A stretch of 29,529 nt of DNA, from positions 1-29,529 of the forward strand of contig NZ_LSIJ01000094.1 of assembly GCF_001556185.1 (NCBI RefSeq). The letters run 5' to 3'. The DNA comes from Sphingomonas sp. CCH10-B3. GTDB taxonomy: Bacteria > Pseudomonadota > Alphaproteobacteria > Sphingomonadales > Sphingomonadaceae. The stretch's first letter is position 1, and each line of letters starts with the position of its first letter. A program made the translations under genes and the position numbers. The notes beneath the pieces were generated by a model. The model was given only the letters and a program-made list of their open reading frames with translations. It had not been told where the DNA came from and made no database searches. Shown here piece after piece: positions 1 to 6,836 of this stretch.

Positions 1-66
1 GCCCAGAGTTGCATCAATTCTCTCCCTCCCCTGAAGGGGAGGGAGAGAATTGATGCAACTCTGGGC
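1..66. repeat. Perfect inverted repeat, 32-bp arms, overlapping the pth start
   Basis: Positions 1-32 are the exact reverse complement of 35-66, with only GA (33-34) between them. The centre (about 22-45) is a pyrimidine/purine-rich hairpin of the kind I associate with sphingomonad intergenic repeats. The outer arms are ordinary pth sequence: the right arm holds the pth ribosome binding site, start codon and first codons, and the left arm mirrors them. The repeat begins exactly at base 1, so its true outer limit is unseen. It may be a real hairpin or a fold-back artefact at a contig end. Confidence 0.9.
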
Positions 67-625
67 AGGGCTCGGCAATCCGGGCGCGCAATATGCGCTC
101 CACCGCCACAATATCGGCTTCATGGCGATCGATGCGATCGCCGCCCTGTACGATTTCGAAGCGCCGAAGAAACGCTTTCAGGGCTGGGCGATCGAAGCCC
201 GGCTGGGCAGCGAGAAGCTGCTGCTGCTGAAGCCAGCCACTTTCATGAACGACAGCGGCCAGTCGATCGGCGAAGCCATGCGCTTCTACAAGCTCGCCGC
301 CGAGGATGTGACCGTCTTCTACGACGAGCTCGACCTTGCCCCCTTCAAGGTCAAGGTGAAGCGCGGTGGCGGCACCGCCGGGCACAATGGCGTGCGATCG
401 ACCGTCGCCCACATTGGCGAGAATTTCCGCCGCGTGCGGCTCGGCATCGGTCATCCGGGTCATAAGGACCGCGTGACCGGCCATGTGCTGGGCAATTTCG
501 CCAAGGCTGAGATGGACCCGCTCTCGGCGATGCTCGGTGCAGTCGCCGCCGAGGCCAAATGGCTCGTAGCCGGCGACGACGTGCGGTTCATGAGCGACGT
601 CGCGCTGCGGCTCCAAGCCGATTGA
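53..625 (+). CDS. pth: Peptidyl-tRNA hydrolase
   Basis: This 190-residue protein hydrolyses the ester bond of peptidyl-tRNAs released from stalled ribosomes, recycling tRNA in the cytoplasm. The N-terminal GLGNPG motif (residues 6-11) and the family's key residues are visible: H19 in the RHN motif, N67 in FMN, D92 in YDELDL and N113 in GHNG. The length matches bacterial Pth. I start at the ATG at 53; a TTG three bases upstream is also in frame, but the purine-rich GGAG at 42-45 suits the ATG. In many proteobacteria ychF lies next to pth; here it is 2.6 kb downstream. The start codon lies in the inverted repeat at 1-66, so initiation could be affected if that hairpin is real. Confidence 0.96.
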   Translation: MQLWAGLGNPGAQYALHRHNIGFMAIDAIAALYDFEAPKKRFQGWAIEARLGSEKLLLLKPATFMNDSGQSIGEAMRFYKLAAEDVTVFYDELDLAPFKVKVKRGGGTAGHNGVRSTVAHIGENFRRVRLGIGHPGHKDRVTGHVLGNFAKAEMDPLSAMLGAVAAEAKWLVAGDDVRFMSDVALRLQAD

Positions 626-656
626 GGGAGCTTTTTCGGTTTCCCGTCGTTTCGCT

Positions 657-674
657 TCCGTCAGGTCTGACGGA
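657..674. promoter_or_regulatory. 8-2-8 palindrome before the Crp/Fnr-type gene
   Basis: TCCGTCAG-GT-CTGACGGA is a perfect palindrome that ends 11 bp before the start codon at 686. A bulged extension (G654-C676, C655-G675) is possible. It could be an autoregulatory operator for the dimeric regulator it precedes, or an RNA hairpin hiding the CGGAG at 671-675. It does not resemble the classical FNR/CRP half-site TTGAT/TGTGA. Function is inferred from position only. Confidence 0.4.
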
Positions 675-685
675 GCTAAAGGTCG

Positions 686-1453
686 ATGGCAGATTATGAA
701 GTTGAGCAAATCGTCGCGCGGCGCGAGGCGGTACCGCTCGAAGTGATGATCCGGCGGCTCACTCGCCGCTTCGAACTGTCGCAACCCGCGATCGACGCCC
801 TGCTGGGGCTACCCTATACGCTCAAGGACTTTGCGCCGGGGCAGTATATCCTGCGCGAAGGCGAGCAGGTGCAGCAGTCATCCTTCGTTGTTGCGGGATT
901 CGTCTATCGCAGCAAGATCGTCGGCGACGGCGGGCGGCAGATCGTCGCCATCCATCTGATGGGTGATTTCGTCGATTTGCAGCACATCATGCTGCGCCGC
1001 GCCGATCATAATATCCAGGCGCTGACACCGGCGACCTTGGTTCAGTTCCCGGCCGAGCAGTTGCTCGACCTTGCCTATCGCTATCCCGAAATCGGCAAGG
1101 CGCTGTGGCTCGAATCGCTGATCGAGGCGGCGACTTTCCGCGAAGGCGTGGTCAATGTCGGCCGCCGCGACGCGCGCACCCGGACCGCGCATCTGCTCTG
1201 CGAGCTGGCGGTACGGCGTGAAGCAGCGGGGCTGGGCCCGCGCGGCAGCTATGAGCTGCCGATGAGCCAGGAACAGATTGGCGATGCGCTCGGGCTGACA
1301 TCGGTCCATGTCAACCGGACGCTCAAGACGCTCGAAGCCGAGGGGTTGATTGCGCGGACCAAGCGCGCGGTGACCGTCGCCGACTGGGAAGGCTTGCGCC
1401 GCGCGGGCGACTTTACGCCGCATTATCTGCATCTGCATCAGAAGCCCGAATAG
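686..1453 (+). CDS. Crp/Fnr-family transcriptional regulator
   Basis: This 255-residue protein has the two-domain Crp/Fnr layout: a cyclic-nucleotide-binding-like beta-roll (about residues 45-130), a dimer helix (about 135-165), and a C-terminal winged helix-turn-helix (about 193-222, with MSQEQIGDALGLTSVHVNRT). It lacks the N-terminal cysteine cluster of oxygen-sensing FNR; the only cysteine is C172. It therefore should not carry a 4Fe-4S cluster, and its effector is unknown. The ATG at 686 is preceded by AAAGG (678-682) and CGGAG (671-675), the latter inside the palindrome at 657-674. The gene lies alone between pth and a putative oxygenase on the same strand. The family call is firm, the target genes unknown. 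Confidence 0.9.
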   Translation: MADYEVEQIVARREAVPLEVMIRRLTRRFELSQPAIDALLGLPYTLKDFAPGQYILREGEQVQQSSFVVAGFVYRSKIVGDGGRQIVAIHLMGDFVDLQHIMLRRADHNIQALTPATLVQFPAEQLLDLAYRYPEIGKALWLESLIEAATFREGVVNVGRRDARTRTAHLLCELAVRREAAGLGPRGSYELPMSQEQIGDALGLTSVHVNRTLKTLEAEGLIARTKRAVTVADWEGLRRAGDFTPHYLHLHQKPE

Positions 1454-1503
1454 CGCGATCGGCGGCTGGCATCGCGGCGGGCGACAGCGTATCGCGGCAG
1501 GCG

Positions 1504-2109
1504 ATGACGCTACGCTCGCTGTTCGCCACGCCGCTCTATCAGGCCGATCTCGACGATGCGGCCATGGTCGACGATCTCGCGCGTGCCTGCCAGTCGTTTG
1601 CAGAGGAAGATCGCGCCGGGCGGGCGTGGTCCAAGGCGCATGGCTATCGCGGCTATACGTCCTACGCCTCGCTCGACGACTTGCCGCAGCGCGACCCGGC
1701 GATCGCCGATCTGGTCAGGCTGCTCAACCGGCACGTCGCCGCCTTTGCCGAGGGGTGCGCATTCGATCTGGCGGGCAGGAAGCTCAAGCTCGACAGCCTG
1801 TGGGTCAATGTGATGAAGCCGGGGGCAACGCACAGCGGCCATATCCACCCGCAAAGCGTGGTGTCGGGCACGGTCTATATCGCGGTGCCGCCGGGCGCAG
1901 GCGCGATCCGCTTCGAGGACCCCCGGCTGGGGCTGATGATGGCCGCCCCCTTGCGCCGCGACGATGCCCCCGAGGCGTTGCAGCGCTTCGTCCATGTCGA
2001 GCCCGCGCCGGGGACGCTGCTGCTGTGGGAAAGCTGGCTGCGGCATGAAGTGATGCCGCACGCCGGCAAGGATGAGCGGATCAGCGTGAGTTTCAATTAT
2101 CGGTGGTAA
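1504..2109 (+). CDS. Putative 2OG-Fe(II) oxygenase (TIGR02466-like)
   Basis: This 201-residue protein resembles the TIGR02466 family of putative 2-oxoglutarate/Fe(II) oxygenases, which have a double-stranded beta-helix core. It opens with LFATPLY, typical of the family. The likely metal region is HSGHIHP (residues 110-116; H113 and H115), followed by the SGTVYI strand. A distal histidine (H181 in WLRHEV) and R192 near the C-terminal SVSFNYRW would complete the metal and cosubstrate sites. Substrates of the family are not established. The gene starts 50 bp after the Crp/Fnr regulator on the same strand and may be cotranscribed with it. The residue assignments are inferred from spacing. Confidence 0.75.
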   Translation: MTLRSLFATPLYQADLDDAAMVDDLARACQSFAEEDRAGRAWSKAHGYRGYTSYASLDDLPQRDPAIADLVRLLNRHVAAFAEGCAFDLAGRKLKLDSLWVNVMKPGATHSGHIHPQSVVSGTVYIAVPPGAGAIRFEDPRLGLMMAAPLRRDDAPEALQRFVHVEPAPGTLLLWESWLRHEVMPHAGKDERISVSFNYRW

Positions 2110-2122
2110 AGGCGTGGGTAGG

Positions 2123-2686
2123 CTAGAGCAGGTAGACGACAACGTAGCGCGCGGACAGCGCCAGCATCGCAATCCTCGCCCAGCGTTCGCTGCGCACCGA
2201 CATTGCCGCGACCATCAGGACGATCAGCACAACCGTCAGCGCAAGCGCCATCGGTCGGGCAAGCAGCTTGGCCAGTTCCGGCACCGTGGCGTACCAGCCA
2301 AGCTGAAGCAGCAGCAGCACAAGCAGGACGCCGATCACGATTCGGCGCACTCGGAAAAAGTGCGCGTCAAAGTCCGGCTGGTCCTCTGCATCGCGCGGGA
2401 AGACGAGGTGCGCGGCGAGATAATAGGCGCTGGCGAAGATCGTGATCGCCATTAACGATCCACCCGAGACGCCAACTAGGTCACGGCTTCGCCACGCCGC
2501 GTGCCAGAATGACAGCAGGTCGAGCATGACGAAGGCGCCGAGCAGCGGCGTCAACCAGCCGATGCGCACCGTCGATCCCGGTCGCAGCCGCGCTTCGATC
2601 GCGCGGGCGAGACCGCCAAGCACCTCGGTGAGCGATAGACCGAGCAGCAGTCCGAACAGCGAGAAGATGAACTCGAATTCCGACAC
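2123..2686 (-). CDS. Multipass membrane protein of unknown function
   Basis: I do not recognise a family. The 187-residue product is predicted to span the inner membrane four or five times: an N-terminal segment (about residues 5-27), segments near 45-62 and 78-96, then two long hydrophobic stretches (about 112-131 and 143-163), with a short C-terminal hydrophobic tail. The start is GTG at 2686 (MSEFEFIF). No strong ribosome binding site precedes it, but the upstream gene on the same strand ends only 18 bp before, so translation may depend on that neighbour. The two genes probably form a small operon running opposite to ychF. Confidence 0.65.
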   Translation of the reverse strand: MSEFEFIFSLFGLLLGLSLTEVLGGLARAIEARLRPGSTVRIGWLTPLLGAFVMLDLLSFWHAAWRSRDLVGVSGGSLMAITIFASAYYLAAHLVFPRDAEDQPDFDAHFFRVRRIVIGVLLVLLLLQLGWYATVPELAKLLARPMALALTVVLIVLMVAAMSVRSERWARIAMLALSARYVVVYLL

Positions 2687-2704
2687 CTGCTGTCGCGGCC
2701 AAGC

Positions 2705-3094
2705 CTAACCCAAACACCCGCGATGCTCGTCCTTGACGGTCGAGCTGTCCTGATAAGCCTTCACGAATGCGGCATAGGCAGCATCCCGCGCCGGCTGCGG
2801 CTTGGTGTCATAGGTGACGACAGTCAGCGCGGAACTATCGTCATAGCTCAGCGTGCCCCCCGTGCGTTTCGTCACTCGCATCAACGTCACCTTGGTGCCG
2901 TTGCCGCCCCTTGCGTACCACGCCTGATGATCGGCGACGGCCTTCTTGAACAGCGCGTACTGGCCGGGCTTGATGATGCTCAGCCGGATCGTGACCGACT
3001 TGCCGGTGCATTGCAGCGCGCCGAGCGGCCCCGTCTGCGCCACGGCGCCGGTTGCGGCCATTGCCAGCAAGATGGCACTCAACTGCTTGATCAT
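2705..3094 (-). CDS. Small exported protein of unknown function
   Basis: This 129-residue protein starts at the ATG at 3094, eight to nine bases after a GGGAGG ribosome binding site; a longer upstream frame exists but lacks one. The first 19 or so residues are a clean signal peptide (MIKQLSAILLAMAATGAVAQ, cut after AVA), so the mature protein is periplasmic. It has two cysteines, C29 and one four residues from the end (GCLG), which could form a disulfide. The core pattern IIKPGQYALFKKAV loosely recalls NIPSNAP/EthD-like ferredoxin folds, but this is weak. It precedes the membrane-protein gene by 18 bp. Confidence 0.65.
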   Translation of the reverse strand: MIKQLSAILLAMAATGAVAQTGPLGALQCTGKSVTIRLSIIKPGQYALFKKAVADHQAWYARGGNGTKVTLMRVTKRTGGTLSYDDSSALTVVTYDTKPQPARDAAYAAFVKAYQDSSTVKDEHRGCLG

Positions 3095-3231
3095 CACCAA
3101 TTCCCTCCCATCGTGCGCGCCCATGTTTGCGCGGGCACGCCGCCAATGCAAGCATTCTGGGCAAGCGCACACTCTGGCCATTCGCGGCCCGACTGATTAA
3201 GGCGCGCCATTGCTTTTGATGGGTGCGCAAA

Positions 3232-4332
3232 ATGGGATTTCGCTGTGGTATCGTCGGGCTGCCTAATGTCGGCAAGTCGACCCTGTTCAACGCGCTGACC
3301 GAAACGGCGGCGGCGCAGGCGGCGAATTACCCCTTCTGCACGATCGAGCCGAACGTCGGCAACGTCGCAGTGCCCGATGCGCGGCTCGATCAGCTCGCGG
3401 CGATCGCGGGATCGGCCAAGATCATCGAGACGCAGCTCGGCTTCGTCGACATCGCCGGCCTCGTCCGCGGCGCATCGAAGGGCGAGGGCCTCGGCAACCA
3501 GTTTCTCGGCAACATCCGCGAAGTCGATGCGATCGTGCATGTCCTGCGCTGTTTCGAAAATGGCGACGTCACCCATGTCGAAGGCAAGGTCGATCCGATC
3601 GCCGACGCCGAAACGGTCGAGACCGAGCTGATGCTGTCGGACCTCGAAAGCCTCGAAAAGCGCGTGCCCAACCTCGCCAAGAAAGCGGCGCAGGGCGACA
3701 AGGAGGCCAAGATCGGCGCATCGGTGCTGGGGCAAGCGCTCGACCTACTGCGCGAGGGGAAACCCGCCCGGCTGACCAAGCCCCGGGACGATGAGGAAGC
3801 GCGTGTGTTCGCACAGGCGCAATTGCTTACCTCAAAGCCTGTGCTCTACGTCTGCAATGTCGACGAAGGCGATGCCGCGAGCGGCAATGCGCTGTCGGCG
3901 CGGGTGTTCGAAAAGGCCAAGGCCGAAGGCGCCGAAGCGGTGGTCGTGTCGGCGGCGATCGAAGCCGAGATCGCAACGATGCCGGCGGAGGATCGCGGCG
4001 AATTCCTCGCCGAACTGGGCCTCACCGAAACCGGCCTCGCCCGCGTCATCACGGCGGGCTACCGGCTGCTGCACTTGCTGACCTTCTTCACCGTCGGCCC
4101 CAAGGAAGCGCGCGCCTGGACCGTCGAGGCAGGCGCCAAGGCGCCACAGGCAGCGGGTGTGATCCACACCGATTTCGAACGCGGCTTCATCCGTGCCGAA
4201 ACGATCGCTTTCGCCGATTACATCGCCTTCAAGGGCGAAGCCGGTGCGCGCGACGCGGGCAAGCTGCGCCAGGAAGGCAAGGAATATGTCGTGCAGGACG
4301 GCGACGTGATGCTGTTCCGCTTCAACGTCTGA
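3232..4332 (+). CDS. ychF: Redox-regulated ATPase YchF (Obg-type P-loop)
   Basis: YchF is a universally conserved Obg-family P-loop NTPase that prefers ATP, binds ribosomes and is linked to oxidative stress and translation quality. The 366-residue length is typical. The Walker A motif GLPNVGKS is at residues 8-15, the DxxG motif is DIAGLV, the adenine-specifying NVDE replaces the usual GTPase NKxD, and a C-terminal TGS domain ends DVMLFRFNV. I start at the ATG at 3232, giving the conserved MGFRCGIVGLPNVGK. A GTG three codons upstream is in frame but would add residues not seen in the family. Confidence 0.97.
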   Translation: MGFRCGIVGLPNVGKSTLFNALTETAAAQAANYPFCTIEPNVGNVAVPDARLDQLAAIAGSAKIIETQLGFVDIAGLVRGASKGEGLGNQFLGNIREVDAIVHVLRCFENGDVTHVEGKVDPIADAETVETELMLSDLESLEKRVPNLAKKAAQGDKEAKIGASVLGQALDLLREGKPARLTKPRDDEEARVFAQAQLLTSKPVLYVCNVDEGDAASGNALSARVFEKAKAEGAEAVVVSAAIEAEIATMPAEDRGEFLAELGLTETGLARVITAGYRLLHLLTFFTVGPKEARAWTVEAGAKAPQAAGVIHTDFERGFIRAETIAFADYIAFKGEAGARDAGKLRQEGKEYVVQDGDVMLFRFNV

Positions 4333-4351
4333 TCGGGGGGACAAACACCGA

Positions 4352-5416
4352 GTGGAGCCGTTGCAGATCATCGACCTGCTGCTGCGCGGCATGGCCGTCG
4401 GCGCGCAACTGGGACTCGGCTTGGCGCTTGTTCGCAGCGCGGACCAGCGGTCGCTGCGGATCGCCACCCTGCTGTTCGTCATCAGCAACATCTGCTTCAC
4501 GCTGAACGGCTTCCATCCCATCCGCCCATTGCTGGGACCATTCCAGCGCGTCCTTTGGCTCGTACAGATTGGCGGTGCAGGTTATTTCTGGCTGTTCGCG
4601 CTCGCGTTGTTCGAGGATCGCAAGCTATCGGCGACCGGTATCGCCCCACCCGCACTGCTGACGATGATCGGCGTGATCGGGCAATATGGCCCGCGCTTGG
4701 TGGCGCCCTATATCTGGGGCCTGCACAATCTGTTCGGATTGCTGCTGGCGTTGCATGCTTTGATCGTGATCGTCCGATCGGGGCAGACCGATCTGGTCGA
4801 GGCGCGCCGCCGGTTGCGGGTGCCGTTCCTGCTGCTGATTGCGCTGTTTTCAATTCTGTTGAGCGCCGTCCAAATCGGCCAGAATTTCGGCGTCGATGCG
4901 CCTTGGTATGAATTGGTCAATGCCTGCATCCAGGCCATGCTGGGCATCGCGGGGGTCGCGGTGCTGCTGGAGGCGCGCCCGGTTCTGTTCGGCGTCGCGC
5001 GCGACACCAAAGAGCCCGACGCGCCGCCGCCGAGCACGGAGACGGCCCACTGGCTAGCGCGGCTTGATCACGCCATGACCACAGAGATGCTGTGGCAACG
5101 CGAAGGGCTGACGATCGGTGATCTGGCCACGGCAATCGGCCTGCCCGAACATCGTTTGCGGCGCCTGATCAATGATGAGTTGGGGCACCGCAATTTCGCG
5201 TCGTTCGTCAATCAGCACCGAATCGCGGCTGCCCGCCAGATCCTCGGCGATCCGGCGACGGCGGCGCGCAACATTGCCAGCATTGCTTTCGACCTCGGAT
5301 TCGGGTCGCTCGGCCCCTTCAACCGCGCGTTTCGTGAAGCGACCGGCGTAACGCCCACCGAATATCGGCGGCTGGCGCTCGCCCATTCCTTGCCGAATTC
5401 CGAAAATCCTCGCTGA
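4352..5416 (+). CDS. Membrane-anchored AraC-family transcriptional regulator
   Basis: The 354-residue product joins a hydrophobic N-terminal half (about residues 5-210, roughly seven membrane spans) to a C-terminal AraC-type domain with two helix-turn-helices (about 240-345). The latter has LTIGDLATAIGLPEHRLRRL and the family signature near IAFDLGFGSLGPFNRAFREATGVTP. Such proteins are thought to sense a signal in or near the membrane and bind DNA from there. The start is GTG at 4352, about 11 bp after a run of G at 4335-4340. The next gene encodes a membrane desaturase/hydroxylase-type enzyme, a likely target. The gene's 3' end lies within an 18-bp palindrome (5412-5429). Confidence 0.85.
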   Translation: MEPLQIIDLLLRGMAVGAQLGLGLALVRSADQRSLRIATLLFVISNICFTLNGFHPIRPLLGPFQRVLWLVQIGGAGYFWLFALALFEDRKLSATGIAPPALLTMIGVIGQYGPRLVAPYIWGLHNLFGLLLALHALIVIVRSGQTDLVEARRRLRVPFLLLIALFSILLSAVQIGQNFGVDAPWYELVNACIQAMLGIAGVAVLLEARPVLFGVARDTKEPDAPPPSTETAHWLARLDHAMTTEMLWQREGLTIGDLATAIGLPEHRLRRLINDELGHRNFASFVNQHRIAAARQILGDPATAARNIASIAFDLGFGSLGPFNRAFREATGVTPTEYRRLALAHSLPNSENPR

Positions 5417-5429
5417 TTTCGAAATCAGC
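5412..5429. promoter_or_regulatory. 18-bp perfect palindrome between regulator and desaturase
   Basis: GCTGATTTCGAAATCAGC is fully self-complementary. It covers the stop codon of the AraC-type regulator (TGA at 5414-5416) and lies 80 bp before the desaturase-type gene, well placed for an operator. AraC proteins usually bind direct repeats, so it could equally serve another dimeric factor or act as a small RNA hairpin; there is no T-run to make it a terminator. Confidence 0.35.
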
Positions 5430-5479
5430 AAACCTTCTCACAAGTTCGACGAGACCCACCCCGCCGCGCTGATCGAAAG

Positions 5480-5507
5480 GCGAACCACCCCAACAACGGA
5501 GGTTCGC
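5480..5507 (+). promoter_or_regulatory. Hairpin overlapping the desaturase ribosome binding site
   Basis: GCGAACC (5480-5486) is the reverse complement of GGTTCGC (5501-5507), with a 14-nt loop. The right arm takes in the last two bases of the GGAGG ribosome binding site (5498-5502), which is 7 bp from the ATG at 5510. The structure could damp translation. Seven-bp arms can arise by chance in GC-rich DNA. Confidence 0.3.
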
Positions 5508-5509
5508 TT

Positions 5510-6316
5510 ATGTCATCAGATTATCTTGCATCGCTGGGGCAGCATTGGGTGCTGCTCGCGATCGGCGATGTCATTCGTTATGTGATCTTCGCAACCAGCT
5601 TCTGGTTGCTGCTTTGGTATGCACTCGCCAAACCGCTTTCGGGGCGACGCATTCGGCGTCAGCGCCCGCCCGCGCGCCAGTTGCGCCGCGAGTTCCTCTA
5701 TTCGATGCGATCGATCATGGTGTTTTCCACCGCATCGCTGGTGGTGACGATTGCCCATCATCTCGGCTGGTGGAACGGTGCCAAGATCGCCGCCGGCTGG
5801 GGACCGATCTGGTTCTGGGTGAGCCTGGTGCTGATGATCGTCGCGCACGACGCCTATTTCTATTGGGCGCACCGGCTGTCGCATTTGCAAGGCCTGTTCC
5901 GCTGGGTGCATCGCCGTCACCACCTGAGCAACAATCCGTCGCCCTTCACGGCCTATAGCTTCGACTGGGCCGAGGCTCTGCTGATGGGCAGTTTCGTCCC
6001 GCTGTGGGTGTTGCTGGTGCCGACGTCATGGATCGTCGTCGATCTGTTCGTGCTCCACCAGATCGTCCGCAACACTTTGCTCCACAGCGGGATCGAAGTC
6101 ATGCCGGCACGGGCCGATGGTCGCCCGCTGTTCGACTGGATGACCACCACCACGCACCATGATCTGCACCATGGCCGGATGGGCTGGAACTTCGGCCTGT
6201 ACTTTACCTGGTGGGATCGGTGGATGGGAACCGAGCACCCCGAATATCATCGCCATTTCGCGGCCGCCGTGCGGCGCCCGCCAGCTGCGTCCGCGCTGCA
6301 AACGGCAGCGTTCTGA
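5510..6316 (+). CDS. Sterol desaturase/fatty acid hydroxylase superfamily protein
   Basis: This 268-residue integral membrane protein carries the histidine clusters of the di-iron fatty acid hydroxylase superfamily: H121-RLS-H125, H134-RR-H137-H138 and H216-H217-DL-H220-H221, plus H113 ahead of the first. These ligate two irons that activate oxygen to hydroxylate or desaturate a lipid. Hydrophobic segments lie near residues 14-40, 66-86, 98-118 and 155-190. The ATG at 5510 follows GGAGG by 7 bp. It sits directly after a membrane-bound AraC-type regulator, which probably controls it. The lipid substrate cannot be told from sequence; a true sterol is not implied. Confidence 0.9.
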   Translation: MSSDYLASLGQHWVLLAIGDVIRYVIFATSFWLLLWYALAKPLSGRRIRRQRPPARQLRREFLYSMRSIMVFSTASLVVTIAHHLGWWNGAKIAAGWGPIWFWVSLVLMIVAHDAYFYWAHRLSHLQGLFRWVHRRHHLSNNPSPFTAYSFDWAEALLMGSFVPLWVLLVPTSWIVVDLFVLHQIVRNTLLHSGIEVMPARADGRPLFDWMTTTTHHDLHHGRMGWNFGLYFTWWDRWMGTEHPEYHRHFAAAVRRPPAASALQTAAF

Positions 6317-6360
6317 GCCCCCCGTTTGATCAACCCCCTTCAAGCAACAAGGATACTGAC

Positions 6361-6738
6361 ATGCGCTTTTTCGTTCTTCTGCTCGCATTGGTTGGACTGG
6401 CTGACAATGCCCTCGCTACTTCTGAATCGCCGCTGATCGGCGTTTGGAGCGAAATCGACGGTACCGGCGCTGCCCGAATCGCCCCTTGCGCGGGCAATCC
6501 GGACAGGCTGTGCGCGATCGGTTTGGCGCGCCGCAGCGACGGACGCGCCGGCCGGGTCGATACTGGCGTCGTGCTGTCCGACATCACCACCAGCGGCAAC
6601 AATCGTTGGCGCGGCACCTATCACGACGGCAAGCGGCAGCTTCCGGCGACGCTGCAGCTGGCAACGCCGCGCATCGTCGAGATGAAAGTCTGCCTGTTCC
6701 TGTTTTGCAAGACTGCGCGCTACGCACGCGACCGGTGA
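6361..6738 (+). CDS. Small exported DUF2147-like protein
   Basis: The product is 125 residues with a signal peptide (about residues 1-19, cut near ALA). The mature part starts with SPLIGVWSE and has the paired cysteines APC...RLC and then KVCLFLFCKT. This pattern (P-x-G-x-W, then a cysteine-containing beta-rich domain) resembles DUF2147, a periplasmic lipocalin-like family of unknown function. The ATG at 6361 follows AAGGA with a 9-bp gap. The gene is 44 bp after the desaturase-type gene and is probably in its operon. An upstream in-frame start (6211) would overlap that gene and is rejected. Confidence 0.7.
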   Translation: MRFFVLLLALVGLADNALATSESPLIGVWSEIDGTGAARIAPCAGNPDRLCAIGLARRSDGRAGRVDTGVVLSDITTSGNNRWRGTYHDGKRQLPATLQLATPRIVEMKVCLFLFCKTARYARDR

Positions 6739-6750
6739 CGATCACGCCGT

Positions 6751-6780
6751 GGGGCGGGCCGTTACGCGACGGCCCGCCCC
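6751..6780. other. Strong 12-bp hairpin without T-run
   Basis: GGGGCGGGCCGT (6751-6762) pairs perfectly with ACGGCCCGCCCC (6769-6780) around a 6-nt loop, 12 bp after the stop codon of the DUF2147-like gene. No T-run follows on either strand, so it is not a standard intrinsic terminator. It may still end or stabilise the transcript of the regulator/desaturase cluster. Confidence 0.6.
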
Positions 6781-6836
6781 TGACCGTGCGGCATGCTCGT
6801 CATATTTCTGACCCCAAAACCCGCCATAGCCGCGCC

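Noticed and set aside
6444..6836. N-terminal extension of the phosphodiesterase through the DUF2147-like gene
   Set aside because: The extension has no signal peptide, overlaps another gene, and a lipoprotein signal starts at 6837.
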